Assembly: GCF_016545825.1 (NCBI RefSeq)
Contig: NC_052619.1
Span: 38,593,682 to 38,657,681 of the forward strand
Direction: 5' to 3'
Origin: Eucalyptus grandis
Taxonomy: Eukaryota > Streptophyta > Magnoliopsida > Myrtales > Myrtaceae
Length of the DNA stretch: 64,000 nucleotides
Shown here: in pieces, positions 49,798 through 61,155 of the stretch
Layout: each line of letters begins with the position of its first letter
Position numbering within the stretch: position 1 is the stretch's first letter
Notes under the pieces: model-generated
Database searches by the model: none
Seen by the model: only the letters and a program-made list of their open reading frames with translations
Told to the model about the DNA's origin: nothing
Program-made: the position numbers and the translations under genes

Positions 49798-50432
49798 ATT
49801 GTCTAAAAATTCATAAACCTATCGTACTTTTATCAATTTAGTTTCATATCTTTTAATTATGCATATTAAGTCAATGTAGCCAATTTTAACCAAAAATCAC
49901 TAACATCGACGCTAGTTGTTCTACATGGCACAACTGGCACTGATGAAAATAATATGTAATTATATTTCAATATTTTTTCTTTTCTTCTTTTCTTTGCCTT
50001 TTTTTTCCTCTTCTTTGATTAGTTTTTTTTACAACTTTGACTGGTGAGGTTGCTAATCATAGGTGAAGCCCTCACCCAGATTAGGCGAGAACTTTGTGCC
50101 CTTTGCCACCAAGAAGAGAGGGCATTGGCCCTCGCTAGATCTAGGCAAGGTTGGCAACCTCACTAACCAAGTTGTTAAAAAAAAGAAAAGAAAAGAAAGG
50201 AAAAATAAAAAATAAAAAAATTCAAAAGATTATTATTAAGATTATCCATATTAGCATCAGTTGATCGTGTCACGTATGATGGCTAGTGTCCATATCTACG
50301 ATTTCCACTAAAATTGGCCAAATAAATTCAATTGGCAAAATGTAAAAATGTCTAAAACTCAATTAATATAGTTAAAAGGTTTAAGACTAAATGGACAAAC
50401 GTATAATAAGTTTAGGACTTTTTGGACAATTT
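49798..50432. mobile_element. Foldback element with inner inverted GC-richer core
   Basis: The left arm (AATTGTCTAAAAATTCATAAACC...) pairs with the right arm (inverted AATTGTCCAAAAAGTCCTAAAC...) over more than 100 bp. Inside, 50036-50170 is a second inverted pair (GGTGAGGTTGC at 50043 against GCAACCTCACT at 50154), giving a stem within a stem. Non-coding. Confidence 0.7.
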
Positions 50433-51020
50433 TCCCTTTTATACGCAAATAAATAAAAAAAACTTGAAATTGAATTACTTGTCTATTTACTTTCTTATTC
50501 TAGGGCAATTGTGCTATGGATGGGCTTGTGCAATCCGTTGGTGTACTTCAATTTTGTTATCTATTTGTTCAAGTATGTTCGTTTGAGTTCCTTGCATGAC
50601 AATCTAGATTACATGTCCTAAGAAAAAGTAGAGGAATGAAAGATTTCATGAAACATTCTTTTTGTAAAAAGAGAAAAGGTGCCGAATTTTGGTCGTTAGA
50701 AAATATCCGGCAGAATCAAGTCCCCATGCCTCGAATTTCTAATTCGTAGAAGCAAAACGAATTCTCATGTTTTACTTAGCCTCTAATCCACCCATAATAG
50801 GTCAGTGACATCTCTTAAAGAAAAACAAATAAGCATAATAAATTGAGTAAAACAATAAGCATAATAAATCGAGTAGAATCAATGTCGCAATCGGTAGGGT
50901 CTTGGACCTTTCGGTCCAGCTTGGCAATTCATAAACCCATCAGGGAATTTCAATTGCCTCTCGAGAGGGTCACGACAATTTTTGTTTGTCATGTTAATCA
51001 ATTATCTTGACTATTGGTAT
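50433..51020. other. Intergenic DNA
   Basis: No gene recognised. 'AAGCATAATAAATTGAGTA' and 'AAGCATAATAAATCGAGTA' form a short direct repeat at about 50831-50874. Confidence 0.45.
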
Positions 51021-51241
51021 AAGAATGTCACTTCTATTTGAATTAGATCTAAATAGAGCATTGGAAATGGATTAAGGAACTGAACTGACCGAAAACAATT
51101 AAACTTGATTGGCATGAAGCGGATGGATTGAATGCATGCTATGATGCAAATCAATTTGATCATTATTTCAAATCATATAAATGCAAACGACCACAAAAAA
51201 GAGAGATTATTCCATGAATCGATCTGAATAATTATAATGAT

Positions 51242-51714
51242 TTCCCAACATACAAGCCTCTATGCCAAGGATCCTGATCAAGGGAGTCTTGATGATGGCG
51301 AGTCCAAGGTTGCAGTTGTCATATTTACCATCATCAATGTCGAATAAACACAGAGCGTCTGGCACGACACTCCATATGCAATGATGTAGGCTATGTTATC
51401 TATCTCTTGTTTGTATGACATCAAAGTAGTGAAATTGACCTGGCCAATCAAAGCCACAAAAGAAGATGTATTTTTTATGAACACGTTGGTTCAAAATTTG
51501 AAGGACTAGGATGCATCAAGGCCAAGTCAATGGAAGTCGAAATCATCGTTCTTGGATTTGTGGTGGACTCTGAGAGTCACTCCCCAAGCAAATTGTTATT
51601 GAGTACAATGTTAACTTAGAGTGCCTTAACACACCATCTGGCAGCTTCACGCACAAAGCAAACCAATATGAGGGAAACCAAAGTCACCAAAATGAGCCTT
51701 GTTGGTTTACCCAC
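51242..51714 (-). pseudogene. SPH (S1-family) pseudogene, tandem copy
   Basis: Minus-strand sequence parallels the gene at 48826-49341 from start to tail. The start codon has become GTG (51714-51712). Deletions and frameshifts interrupt the signal-peptide/mature junction and the middle, so the parts NTSSFVALIGQVNF and SRLP-type tail lie in different frames. Homology extends into both flanks (51025-51240 downstream, to about 51760 upstream), but the TATA box of the intact gene is not preserved. Confidence 0.88.
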
Positions 51715-51771
51715 TCTACAAGGCTGTCTTTGTTTGAGTGACAAAAGAGACTTGGCAATCTAATTCATTTA

Positions 51772-52965
51772 GGCTGCATTCAGTTGTTTGGATTCTAGTT
51801 AGAATATGACTAGATATAAAATCATCAAATTTTACTACATTCAATTCACTATTTAGTAAAAAAGCTAGATATTTTCATATTATATTATTTCTTGTTTGGT
51901 ATGAAAGACATATCGATGTAAATAAACATGAAAATGCACAAACAAGATAGGAAGAATTTATCATGATTCACTAATAAAGAAAGCACAAATGCATGCACAG
52001 TCTACGTCTTAAAAGAAAAAAAGAGCTTGTTGTAGCATTTTAGAGCCATAGGTTCGACAATGACAAAAAAATGTAAATCATTACAGCAATTTTGATAAGT
52101 GCCAAATATAGTAAAAGAGAGAAAATATGATTATTCACCTTAACAATTCCAAAAAATAAAGTGCTTTGAATCTCGTGCCACTTTTGTGAAACATCAACAT
52201 GAACCACAAAGTGATGAAAACGTGGAGTTTTGACTTTTTTTTTTTGCAGCTTTCATAGACTTTTGACGTGAACTAGAGAGTTACAAAGGAAAATGAGCTT
52301 CGACTATCTTATTGTTTTTGTGAAGTTTTGATGTGAACAAAAAACTACGAAGGACTCGTGTAGCTTCACTATGAACTAGAGATACTGAGAAAAATGAGAC
52401 GAAGTGGATTAAAAAGATTCTTTTCAAGTTTGAATTTTTATTATTTAAAATCAGGTTCTTACTTCATTTTTATTTATTTATTTTTTATATATATTTTCTC
52501 TCTTTTTATTCCCTTCCATCATTCCTTAATAAAAAAATTATTAAATAATAAAATAATAAACTATACTAATTTATCTATAATATGTAATAAATATAGATAA
52601 TATATATGTATATATATGCAAAATATATATTATAGAATAAAAAATCACATATATAAATAAAAAAACGAAATTTGTCCATTATCTTTTTTGTTATTTTGAA
52701 ATTTTTATATTAGAATGCAAATATTATTATATTTAATTCTTATTATATTTAATTTTTAATTTTTAAAAAATTATTTGAGAAAATAGCTTTTATGCCATGA
52801 ATATAAGAAAATTCTATTCATTTCTATCGCAACTCCCACATGAGATATTTTTATTCGGATTGTTTCTCCCTTATAACCGACTTTACCCTATCTTGAGCCA
52901 AAAGTAAATATGGAATAGGATAATTTATTATATTCCGAATTTTATCCTAACTACCAAACGTAGGA
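51772..52965. mobile_element. Tourist-like MITE, family 1 copy b (1194 bp)
   Basis: The termini GGCTGCATTCAGTTGTTTGG and (inverted) TCCTACGTTTGGTAGTTAGG are flanked by TTA on both sides (51769-51771 and 52966-52968). The right-hand 170 bp match the 15184-15928 element. The interior is A+T-rich; ~450 bp near the left (52000-52400) is not shared with the other copy and may be an insertion. Confidence 0.8.
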
Positions 52966-52968
52966 TTA

Positions 52969-54295
52969 AACAAGGAAACAAGAAATTACTTGGGTGGGGC
53001 CGTTTCCAATTCTAGTATCGATTAAGGACTTAGTAGGGGGACGTGGTTTACCCGCTTAATTTGTTGCCCAAGCTTGTCTATTAGAAATAAGTTGTGTATA
53101 AATTTAGTACTTAACACATGCTGACTCAAGAAACTAAATAAAAGTGAGAATTCGTTTTGCTCATGTGAGATTTTTTATGTAGGGCCTACGTAAAAAATCT
53201 CGTCATTGGGAAAAAAAGCAACTAAAAAAACATAAAAGAGAATTATGTAGGGCCTGCATGTTTGGCCGAGCCTATTGGTGAGCTAGGCCGTCCCATGAAT
53301 TGCAAGTCTTTACAAAGAAGAGATGGAAGTGATCAGCGCAAGCATTTCAAAGAGAATGAACAGGTTGTGATTTCTTTTCATCCTCTCTAGGTGGTGAGCG
53401 AGGCCGTCCCACGAATTGCATATATCTATATCCCCCTTCTCTACGATAGTCTACTGATTAATAATTCACACGGCTCCGGAAGACTAAGGATCGAACCTTA
53501 GTGAGAGAGCTTAGGGTTTTCTAAAAACCACCAAAATATCATATCTCTAACTCAACTCTGTCTCAGATTTTTGCTCCCTTTTAATAGAGCACGAGTGTTG
53601 AACCCACACCTTGATACTAACGTCCCCACCCTTCAATTCCCTTAGCATTTGTGCAGCTTTAAAATAGAAAGTTGGGTTAATAATATGAAAAATCTTAACC
53701 TGGTACGTCTGTAATTATTGACGCTTAAAATTAGCCATGCTGTCATGTGCCAGTCACATTGGTGAAAATCACTTCGGGGCTAAAGGGAATTGCATATATG
53801 TCCTGTGAAGGTTGGTGTAATATTTGGCTGTCGACAGGAACACAAATGGAGATTTGATGGTCGACGATGGTGAGCTACGTGCCCAGCCATCATGATGCGA
53901 GTCTTGGGTAATTTTGATGGTAAACTTCCGAGCAAGTTTTTCAAAGACATTCAAAAAGGGAGTCAAAATTATGTGCAAAAGGAAGGCGATTGATGACCAA
54001 AAACCCAGCTGAGTAAGTTATCATCAATGGATAAAGACACAATCGAGGCAGTTAAGAATGAATTGGTTGAAGAATAGGGAACTAATAACCGCTTGACAGT
54101 CATGGGACATTCCTATAAATACCTTGCGTTCTATAACGAGAAGCCTCCCGAACAACACATCCAAAATCATTTATCTTATTCTCCAGTTATCTTAGGTTAG
54201 CTTAGTTTAGCTATAGTTTCATATTCACATTGTTGATTCAATTCCGATGAGTATCAAAATCTCAGGTGGTACCATCGATTAGATTCCAGTGTTGT
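52969..54295. other. Intergenic DNA with a duplicated 27 bp motif
   Basis: 'GTGAGCTAGGCCGTCCCATG' at about 53269 recurs as 'GTGAGCGAGGCCGTCCCACG' at about 53394, each followed by AATTGCA. At 54110-54160 'CCTATAAATACCTTGCG' followed by a C-rich start-like region looks like a promoter, perhaps of an old LTR. No gene. Confidence 0.4.
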
Positions 54296-55045
54296 CATAT
54301 TGTTCAGCATCGTCAAATAGATTCCAACGTTGTGTCCTTATACCCATATATGAGTCGTGCTTTCCCTGTGTTATTTCTACTATCCAGTGTCGTTGATTAG
54401 ATTTCAACATTGTATTCTTGTATCTACATAATAGCAATGTCTTCCCAGTGTTGTTTCTATTGTCTAGCATCATTGATTAGATTTCAATGTTAGTGTTCTC
54501 CTACCGATATAGAAGCAATGCCTTTCCAGTGTTATTTCTATTGTCCAGCATCATCGATTAGATTCCGACATGGTGTCCTTGTACCCATCTAGGAGCAGTG
54601 CCTTCCCAATTTTTTTTTTACTATCTAAGGTTGTCGATTAAATTTCAACGTAGTGTCCTCATACTCATCTAGAAGTAGTGCTTTCTTGGTATTGTTTTTG
54701 CTATCCAACATCGTCAATTAAATTCCAACATTCCCATTTAAGAGCAATGCCTTCTTGGTGTTGTTTTTGCTAACCAGCATCGTTAATTAAATTCCGACGC
54801 TGTATCCTCGTACCATCTACGAGCAATGCCTTCCTGTTGTTGTTTTTGCTATCCAGCATCGTTGATTAAATTTCGACGCTATGTCCTTGTACCCATCTAG
54901 GAGCAATGCCTTCCCGGTGTTGTTTCTACTATCCAGTGTCGTCAATTAAATTATGACATTATGTCCTTATTCCTATCTAGGAGTAATCCTTCCTCAATAT
55001 TGTTTCTATCATTCAGTGTCGTCGATTAAATTCCAAAATTGTGTT
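54296..55045. repeat. Degenerate ~80 bp tandem array, about nine units
   Basis: Each unit runs 'CCAGYRTCGTYGATTARATT', 'YCRACRYTGTGTCCTTGTAC', 'CCATCTAGGAGCAATGCCTT' and 'CCCGGTGTTGTTTCTACTAT', with about 10-25% divergence between neighbours and one shortened unit near 54700-54770. No stable reading frame crosses the units. Confidence 0.88.
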
Positions 55046-55457
55046 TGTTAACCTACTTGGTTATAGTTAGCTCTTATTAGCATGTTAAAGTATATATTTG
55101 AACTGAGCTGCTGATTAAATTCTAGCAAAGTCTAAACTTGATATTATTGGTTCTGGATCTATATTGAATGATTTCATTGGAATCAAAGTTATATATAGCA
55201 TTTGACTCTCTTTGTCCAAAATTAGTACATAATCTAAATCTCCTCAAAATAAAAACCAAAGATAATATTTTGTGAAAGATATTTTGTTGCAGGATTCAAA
55301 ACCGGTGAAATAGCAATGAATTTATTTCAAATAAAATTTTTTAACCACCAAAACCTCAAATTGGTATATTCGTGATAAATTTATTTTAAATTAATCATTC
55401 GACCATCTTGAATTTGAAGAAGACAGCAGCAAGGGAAAGAAAGCAAAACACCATGAA
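55046..55457. other. Upstream region of the mTERF gene
   Basis: A+T-rich; no gene and no clear TATA box recognised. Confidence 0.45.
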
Positions 55458-55520
55458 TTGAAACCTCGTACCAGAAGCAAGGAACCGGAGTTTTTCATGT
55501 TCATCAGATTCAGAAGACCC

Positions 55521-56647
55521 ATGTTCCATTTCTCTCGGAAAGCCCTGCTTCACGTCAGGGTTCTTCAACTCCGCCGCAAGCCCACTCCCTCCGTCTGCTG
55601 CTCAGATTTTCCTCGACCTCCTCGAAGTCGCCATCGTTCACGGTCTCCTACCTCGTCAACTCCTGTGGGTTGTCTCCGGAATCGGCTCTCTCCGCTTCCA
55701 AGCTCGTCAAGTTCGAGACCCCTTCGAGACCGGACGTGGTCATCGGCGTATTCAAGAACCGAGGTTTCACTCCAGCTCAAATCTCGCACATTGTCAGGAG
55801 ATTCCCCGCGTCGCTTTCGTCGGACCCAGATAAGACCCTCTTGCCAAAAATCAATTTTTTTGGCTCGAGAGGGTTTTCCGACCTCGAATTAGCCAAACTC
55901 GTGATTGCCGTCCCAAAGATTTTGGGCAGGAGCCTGGAGCAGCATTTGGTACCCACTTTTCATTACATCAGTAATTTGTTGCAATCCGATGAAAAGGCCA
56001 TCGCAGCCATCGGACGTGCTCCGCGACTGTTATACGAGGATCCTCAAGCTGAATTTGTTCCTGAAATCATGACTTTGAGGAGTGCCGGAGTGCCTGAAAA
56101 GAACATCAGGCATTTAGTCTTGTACCATGGGCAAATTTTTTGGTGTCGGTCCTTGAAATTTGATGAGACCATGAATAGGGTGAAAGCAATGGGTTTTGAC
56201 CCTTCCAAACTGAGCTTTGTCATGGCTCTGCATGTGATTATGGGCATGAGCGAGTCGATGTGGAGGAGGAAAATCGGTGTGTATGGCAAGTGGGGTTGGT
56301 CCGAGGAGGTGGTTGTTTTAGCTTTTAGGAAGTATCCATTGTGTATGGCATTGTCGGAGAGCAAAATTACTGCTGCAATGGACTTCTTTGTCAATGTGCT
56401 GGGGCTCGATTCATTGGTTATTTCTCAACGTCCGTTAGCCTTAACATTTAGCTTAGGGAAGAGAATTGTTCCTCGGGGATCGGTCTATCAAGTTCTGCTG
56501 TCTGAAGGTTTAATTAAACCTTGTAGCCTGACTGCATTGTTGGCTGTTTCGGAGAAGAAGTTCCTGGAGAAGTTTGTGACTAGTAATTTGGGAAAAGCAC
56601 CGCAGTTGTTGGCTCTCTATAATGAGAAGATGGGTCTTGCATGCTAG
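55521..56647 (+). CDS. mTERF-family protein, with an apparent frameshift near the start
   Basis: The body (from about 55634 to the stop at 56645-56647) is a plant mTERF: FTVSYLVNSCGLSPESALSA, GFTPAQISHIVRRFPASLSS, then ~30-residue helical repeats (LLPKINFFGSRGFSDLELAK; VPEKNIRHLV; WSEEVVVLAFRKYPLCMALS). Family members bind organellar nucleic acid in mitochondria or plastids and control transcription or splicing. The expected N-terminus, MFHFSRKALLHVRVLQLRRK (a basic presequence), starts at ATG 55521 but in another frame. The mTERF frame runs back to a TGA at 55454 with no ATG. A net 1 nt loss (or 2 nt gain) between about 55560 and 55630 would explain this: a recent pseudogene, a strain-specific lesion, or a base-calling error. 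About 375 residues would be the normal size. Confidence 0.8.
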
Positions 56648-57439
56648 TTTGGAAGTTTTGGTACTTGCTCGGGTTAATCTAGGGTAGGATGCTTGTGAAA
56701 CCGAAGAAAATCATGCTCTTCTTTTTGTCTTTTGTCTACATGCTACTTGATAAAGGTAAATTCTTCATATGTAGGCTATTGTTTCATCCCTGCATGTTTA
56801 ATATTTAATTTTCTATACTGAAACTGAATTGAAACTTGAGGAAAAATCAATTGATGATGGCTTTTCCTTCTGCAATTACTAATTCCATTCCTCTAAATTC
56901 TCTATGCCTAGCTGTGTTCCCCTGGTAATTATTGTTGCGTTGTGTCCCTGTAGTAATGGAACTTCTGGCCGTGCTCAATACTAAGGTGCTGATGTGACTC
57001 AAGGCAGCTCCTAATCAACTTTGAGGGAATCACGATGAAATGCTCTGATTAGTAGTTTGTACTTTCATAGATAATAGCAAAAGCTATTTGTCTACAGTTT
57101 TGTCTAGACTCAATATGAAGTGGAGTGTTATAGCAATTATGTTCAGCAAATTAGAATGGTATCTTTTTGAATGTTCTGTCATGATCTTTCATGCAAGTTG
57201 AGACCGTGTGAGGTAAAAGGCAATGTGTATGAGCAATCAGGGATTTCAGTATAAATAAGGCAACATATGACTTGAGACAGAGGAGGAAAATCAATGTTAT
57301 GCAGAAAGTGCGGATCTGTTTTAGCTTTAAAAGAGGAATCCTTGGGGTAGGGAGTCATCTGAGAGAGAGATCGCAGACAAACTGGTTTGTCAACATCCTT
57401 ATCATTCAATAGCCTATAAGGATTCTGTCCAATGGTTTG
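56648..57439. other. Spacer after mTERF
   Basis: It holds the mTERF 3' untranslated region and no other recognisable gene. Confidence 0.45.
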
Positions 57440-57690
57440 GCTGGAGAGACTGTAGCTTGCTCATAGCCGGCTGTTCCACACAATTTACTGAAGAAGCTTG
57501 GTGACTGATGATTGGGAAAGGTCCTCACTCGTTGGAACTATGCCGAGAAGCAGAGAAGATGAGTCTTGCATGCTCGATCAGAACTCAAGGTACTTGGCGG
57601 GAAAACTGGAATGTTCATAAACAAAAAGGAAGATTCTCCTTCTCTTGGTTATATTTTTGCTACTTGGTGAAGCTTTTTTCTTAATTTATT
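57440..57690 (+). pseudogene. 3' fragment of a second mTERF copy
   Basis: About 57450-57590 aligns to the end of the mTERF gene (56520-56680): 'TGTAGCTTG...GGCTGTT', 'GACTGATGATTGGGAAAGG' and 'GAGAAGATGAGTCTTGCATG', the last differing at one base from the intact 'GAGAAGATGGGTCTTGCATG'. Similarity fades through the 3' untranslated region. Frameshifts make it non-functional. mTERF genes often occur in tandem clusters in woody dicots. Confidence 0.65.
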
Positions 57691-59389
57691 AACGTATTCA
57701 TTTCACTCTGCTGGGTTTAAAAGTTTTTCCAATCTTCATTGCAATTCTCTTTGCAGCTGTTTTAATGTCAACCATTCTAAATTATGAGGTGCAGTAAATT
57801 ACTCTAGTGCTCTTACATCTACATATATCATTATTATCTGATGCAACTGGTGCTTCGTCCAGAAGTTTCTTAATGCTCTTAAATCTTACTTGGGAATTTC
57901 ATTGAGATTAATCCATCCAATTATAGCTAGGAATTTCCCTGGATTTTACTTTTCAAGAAGCACGGCCTGTCAATGTACATGCTTCTGCAGCAGTGTTACT
58001 TGCCCTGAGTCCTCGGAATGTTCAAGTGGCAGATATACCCTGATGCTATAAAATACTAGTGGAATTTAGGCCTCTTCTAGATTCTCTTATTGCGTAAAAA
58101 GTGAGGTATACTCCATGCCTCACTTGGTTTTTAACTTACTCAAATAGGCTAGAGACAACTCCTCTTTAAAAGAATCATCATATAACTCAACGTTGTGCAA
58201 AGTATGGACTTGAGAGAGCCCACACGTCTTAAAAGTTGTAAGCCCATCTTTTAGACAATTTCCCTAAACTTAATATCCATTCTCCTCCGAACAGAAAAGG
58301 TTGTTCACGACAAGGGTTAGAGGCAAGATTTGAGTACTATTTTATTAAATTTTCAACTATAGGCCCTCTCATCACAGTCGGGTTTTACTTGGCCAATACA
58401 AGTTAGCCTCATATTAAACTATTACCTTATTAGACTGATCCTGGAAAATGATAAATATCAATCTCAATTAACGTAGTTCAATCTCAAGTAGTTCACGTTA
58501 GAAAAACTCTTATATTAGAGGGGAGAGAGATGGGTCAAGCAGTGTCGGAGCAAGAGAGAGCAATGAGATCTTCAGTCCCAAACTTGTCCAAAATTGTGAA
58601 TCAGAGGGAGGGAAGAGAGCGTGTGCTGGGTTGGTCTTAGAAAAACAACACCAATGGAGAGCAGACGAGATCTGCGAACCTCACTTCAGTGCGGCCCTAG
58701 ATCAAAGGGAAAGAGACCGCGATGAGGTGAGAGCGAGAGGGAGAGAGAGAGAAGTGGCACGCCACCATCCTCACCGACTACAGCCCCAACCCTTCGTCTC
58801 GTCGCCGTCATCCTCGTCGCAGCCATTTCTTCTTCCCTCAGTCGCCTCAAATCCCTGAGAATCCTGAATGCTCTGCGAAATGGGTTCCTCTCCTGTCTCT
58901 TGCGTTCTCTCTTGCCGATGCTCAATTTCTAAATTGTATTGAGGATATCATGTCATGACGTCTTAAGTATTTCTTTTATAAGGAGTTGTTCAACTTATAA
59001 AGTGATCAATTTTGACAACAATAATCTTTACTTACCTCTATTATATTGAAAGCAAGCTGAATGACTCATTTTAACCTTGAACTTTGATCTAGAAATTCCA
59101 TGAGAGTCCATGCGTAATATTTCACAATAAAATGGAATCATAATTTTATTTATTTATTTATTTCGATATCCTCTCCATATATTTAAAACCTTTTCTTTAC
59201 CAGGTCATAGAAAATAAATGCATCAATAATTTCAATCTCAATTTTTTCCTTTTAAAAATTTGATTAAATCCGATATCAATTACTTAAAATGATCTTGTTG
59301 AACGTACTAGAAGTAGATGACTGACAATGTAATAGATCTATGAAGTCTTTCACAATTAGTAAAATTTGTTTTTCTCTCTTTATATTAGG
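57691..59389. other. Intergenic DNA
   Basis: No supported gene. 58500-58925 is locally G+C-rich with GA runs and looks like an old gene leader, but the frames carry no known domain. Confidence 0.4.
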
Positions 59390-60781
59390 AGATTGAAATT
59401 TTGGATTTACATATATATATCTATGCGATAATATTTATTCACAATCTGAATAAATTAAGCTTAGCATATAGTCTATCTTCTAATTCTTCCAAGTATAGAT
59501 TTCGACAATATCCTTTACATGTTCTATCATCTACATAATCTATTACTCAATCATTAAATACATTAGTAGCATTTGATTTATTTTGTCATCTTCAAAACAT
59601 TATAAGGGATTTCCTTAACAATCTCCTCATTTTTTATGATGACAAAACAATCTCTGAATAGGCAGATGTGTAATCACACTTTTAAAAATATTAATAAATT
59701 AGGGCAATCTTAAATAATAATGTGTAATTCAAAACAAAAAATAGCAAATAGATTGAGCATAATTATATATGAAAAGATAATCGCAGCTCAATAACTAATA
59801 TCAACACATGCATATTTATATTCGCTTCCCCTTTTTGTCATAATCAAAAAACAATAACAATGGAAAAAGTATCACGTAGATAATATAAAATGATGACAAA
59901 TATTTTGCATCAAACACAATTTTCAAAAAATTAGCTTTTACAAAATAACTCGAATATCAAAGATATGTAATATAGCTTACTTCGATCATATATATCAGCA
60001 AATATCTAATAAAAATCACGGATTCATTATAAAATTCACTTACTTTTTTTGTCATAAGAAAATGATAATGTAAATAAGAGATTTGTTAATGACAAAAGGT
60101 AATGAAAAATGCACTAACCGGATTTTGTAGAACTTAACAAGTTCTAACACATTTATCTTTTACTTCCTTTCATAATAATCAAAATCATGATCAATTCAAA
60201 TAGATTTTTCCATAATTGATCAATGCTCCCCCTTAATTTTTTGTTTTTTTGAGGTGATCACGATTCTTTCCTTTTTCTTTTGGATTCACTTTCTCCCCTT
60301 GTCATCATGACAATATTTGCAAATAGCACTAATTGCGGCTTGTGCATGTTGAGCAAAATATTTTTTCATTATTTCCTTTGTAGCAATAACATCAGCAACG
60401 ATCATTCTTCCTCTATAGAATTTCCTGCAATGAATTTATTTCCCTTTTGGTATCCATCAATTTGGATCCGTCCATTTTGTTAGAGCAAAATATAAAATCT
60501 TCATGAATAATCAAATATTCTTTCTAAACTCATCATAACATATTATTTGAGGAAATAACATTATGCACAATAATATCTTGAAAAGGAATTCTCACTTAGT
60601 CAAAACACGATAAAATCAAAGAGAATAAAATCCTTGAGTATCTAAGAAAAAATATCTTGCGTAATAAATTAATATCACAAAAAACAGATTTCCACTTTGC
60701 AAAATATGACAAAATTTGAGAGCATCAAACCAAATAAACTCAATTGACTCTAAGCAAAATATCAAAAATAATCACACATAT
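59390..60781 (-). mobile_element. Inverted Ty1/copia remnant (SIRE/Maximus-like)
   Basis: Read on the minus strand, 59850 down to 59470 matches 46330-46690: 'TTTTGTCATCATAAAAAATG', 'GGAGATTGT', 'GGAAATCCCTTATRATGTTT' and 'GAAATCTATACTTGGAAGAA'. The polypurine tract lies at about 59622-59636. Near 60215-60330 the minus strand has 'TTAAGGGGGAGCATTGATCA' and 'GATGACAAGGGGAGAAAGTG', also typical of this group. Reverse transcriptase is absent, so the element has large deletions. Confidence 0.6.
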
Positions 60782-61155
60782 CAAATCTCAATGCACGAAT
60801 CACAAAAAAACAAATCACATGATTCTTTCTTCAATAAAAAAATTCATAGAATACGGTCATTATAAAGTCTAAATCAATCAAGGCACAAAGAGAATATAAG
60901 TATAATGAGAATTTTTAAATTATGTACTTAAACCAAATTGAGAAAAAAAATATACATTCCTTACCAAATTCTCTTTATTCTTCTCCTTTATCCTACAAAA
61001 ACAACTCACATTTTCTTTGGTACCCATATTTTATTGGGTCCATGTGAGTTAGTAGAGTATGTTTTTTTTACCCAATCTTTCTTAATAGATCTCCAGATTT
61101 TAGGACATTCATTTTCAAAGCATTCTGATTCTCTACAATTTGAACAAGTTTTGTG
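60782..61155 (-). repeat. Copy A of a copia gag-like fragment (inverted partner at 61712-62084)
   Basis: 374 bp, nearly identical in inverted orientation to 61712-62084; the only differences noticed are 1 nt length changes in homopolymers. The minus strand encodes a zinc-knuckle-like CSNCRESECFENECPKIW and GPNKIWVPKK, the gag/linker signature of SIRE-type copia elements. It ends with GAACAAGTTTTGTG at the junction with the next block. Confidence 0.9.

Noticed and set aside
54296..55045. Regularly spaced repeats resembling a CRISPR array
   Set aside because: The units are whole 80 bp tandem repeats without unique spacers, and the DNA is a plant nuclear genome.
58631..58925. G+C-rich block with frames on both strands, considered as a gene start
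   Set aside because: Frames are Arg/Ser/Pro-rich from GA repeats and stop without a domain; no downstream exon recognised.
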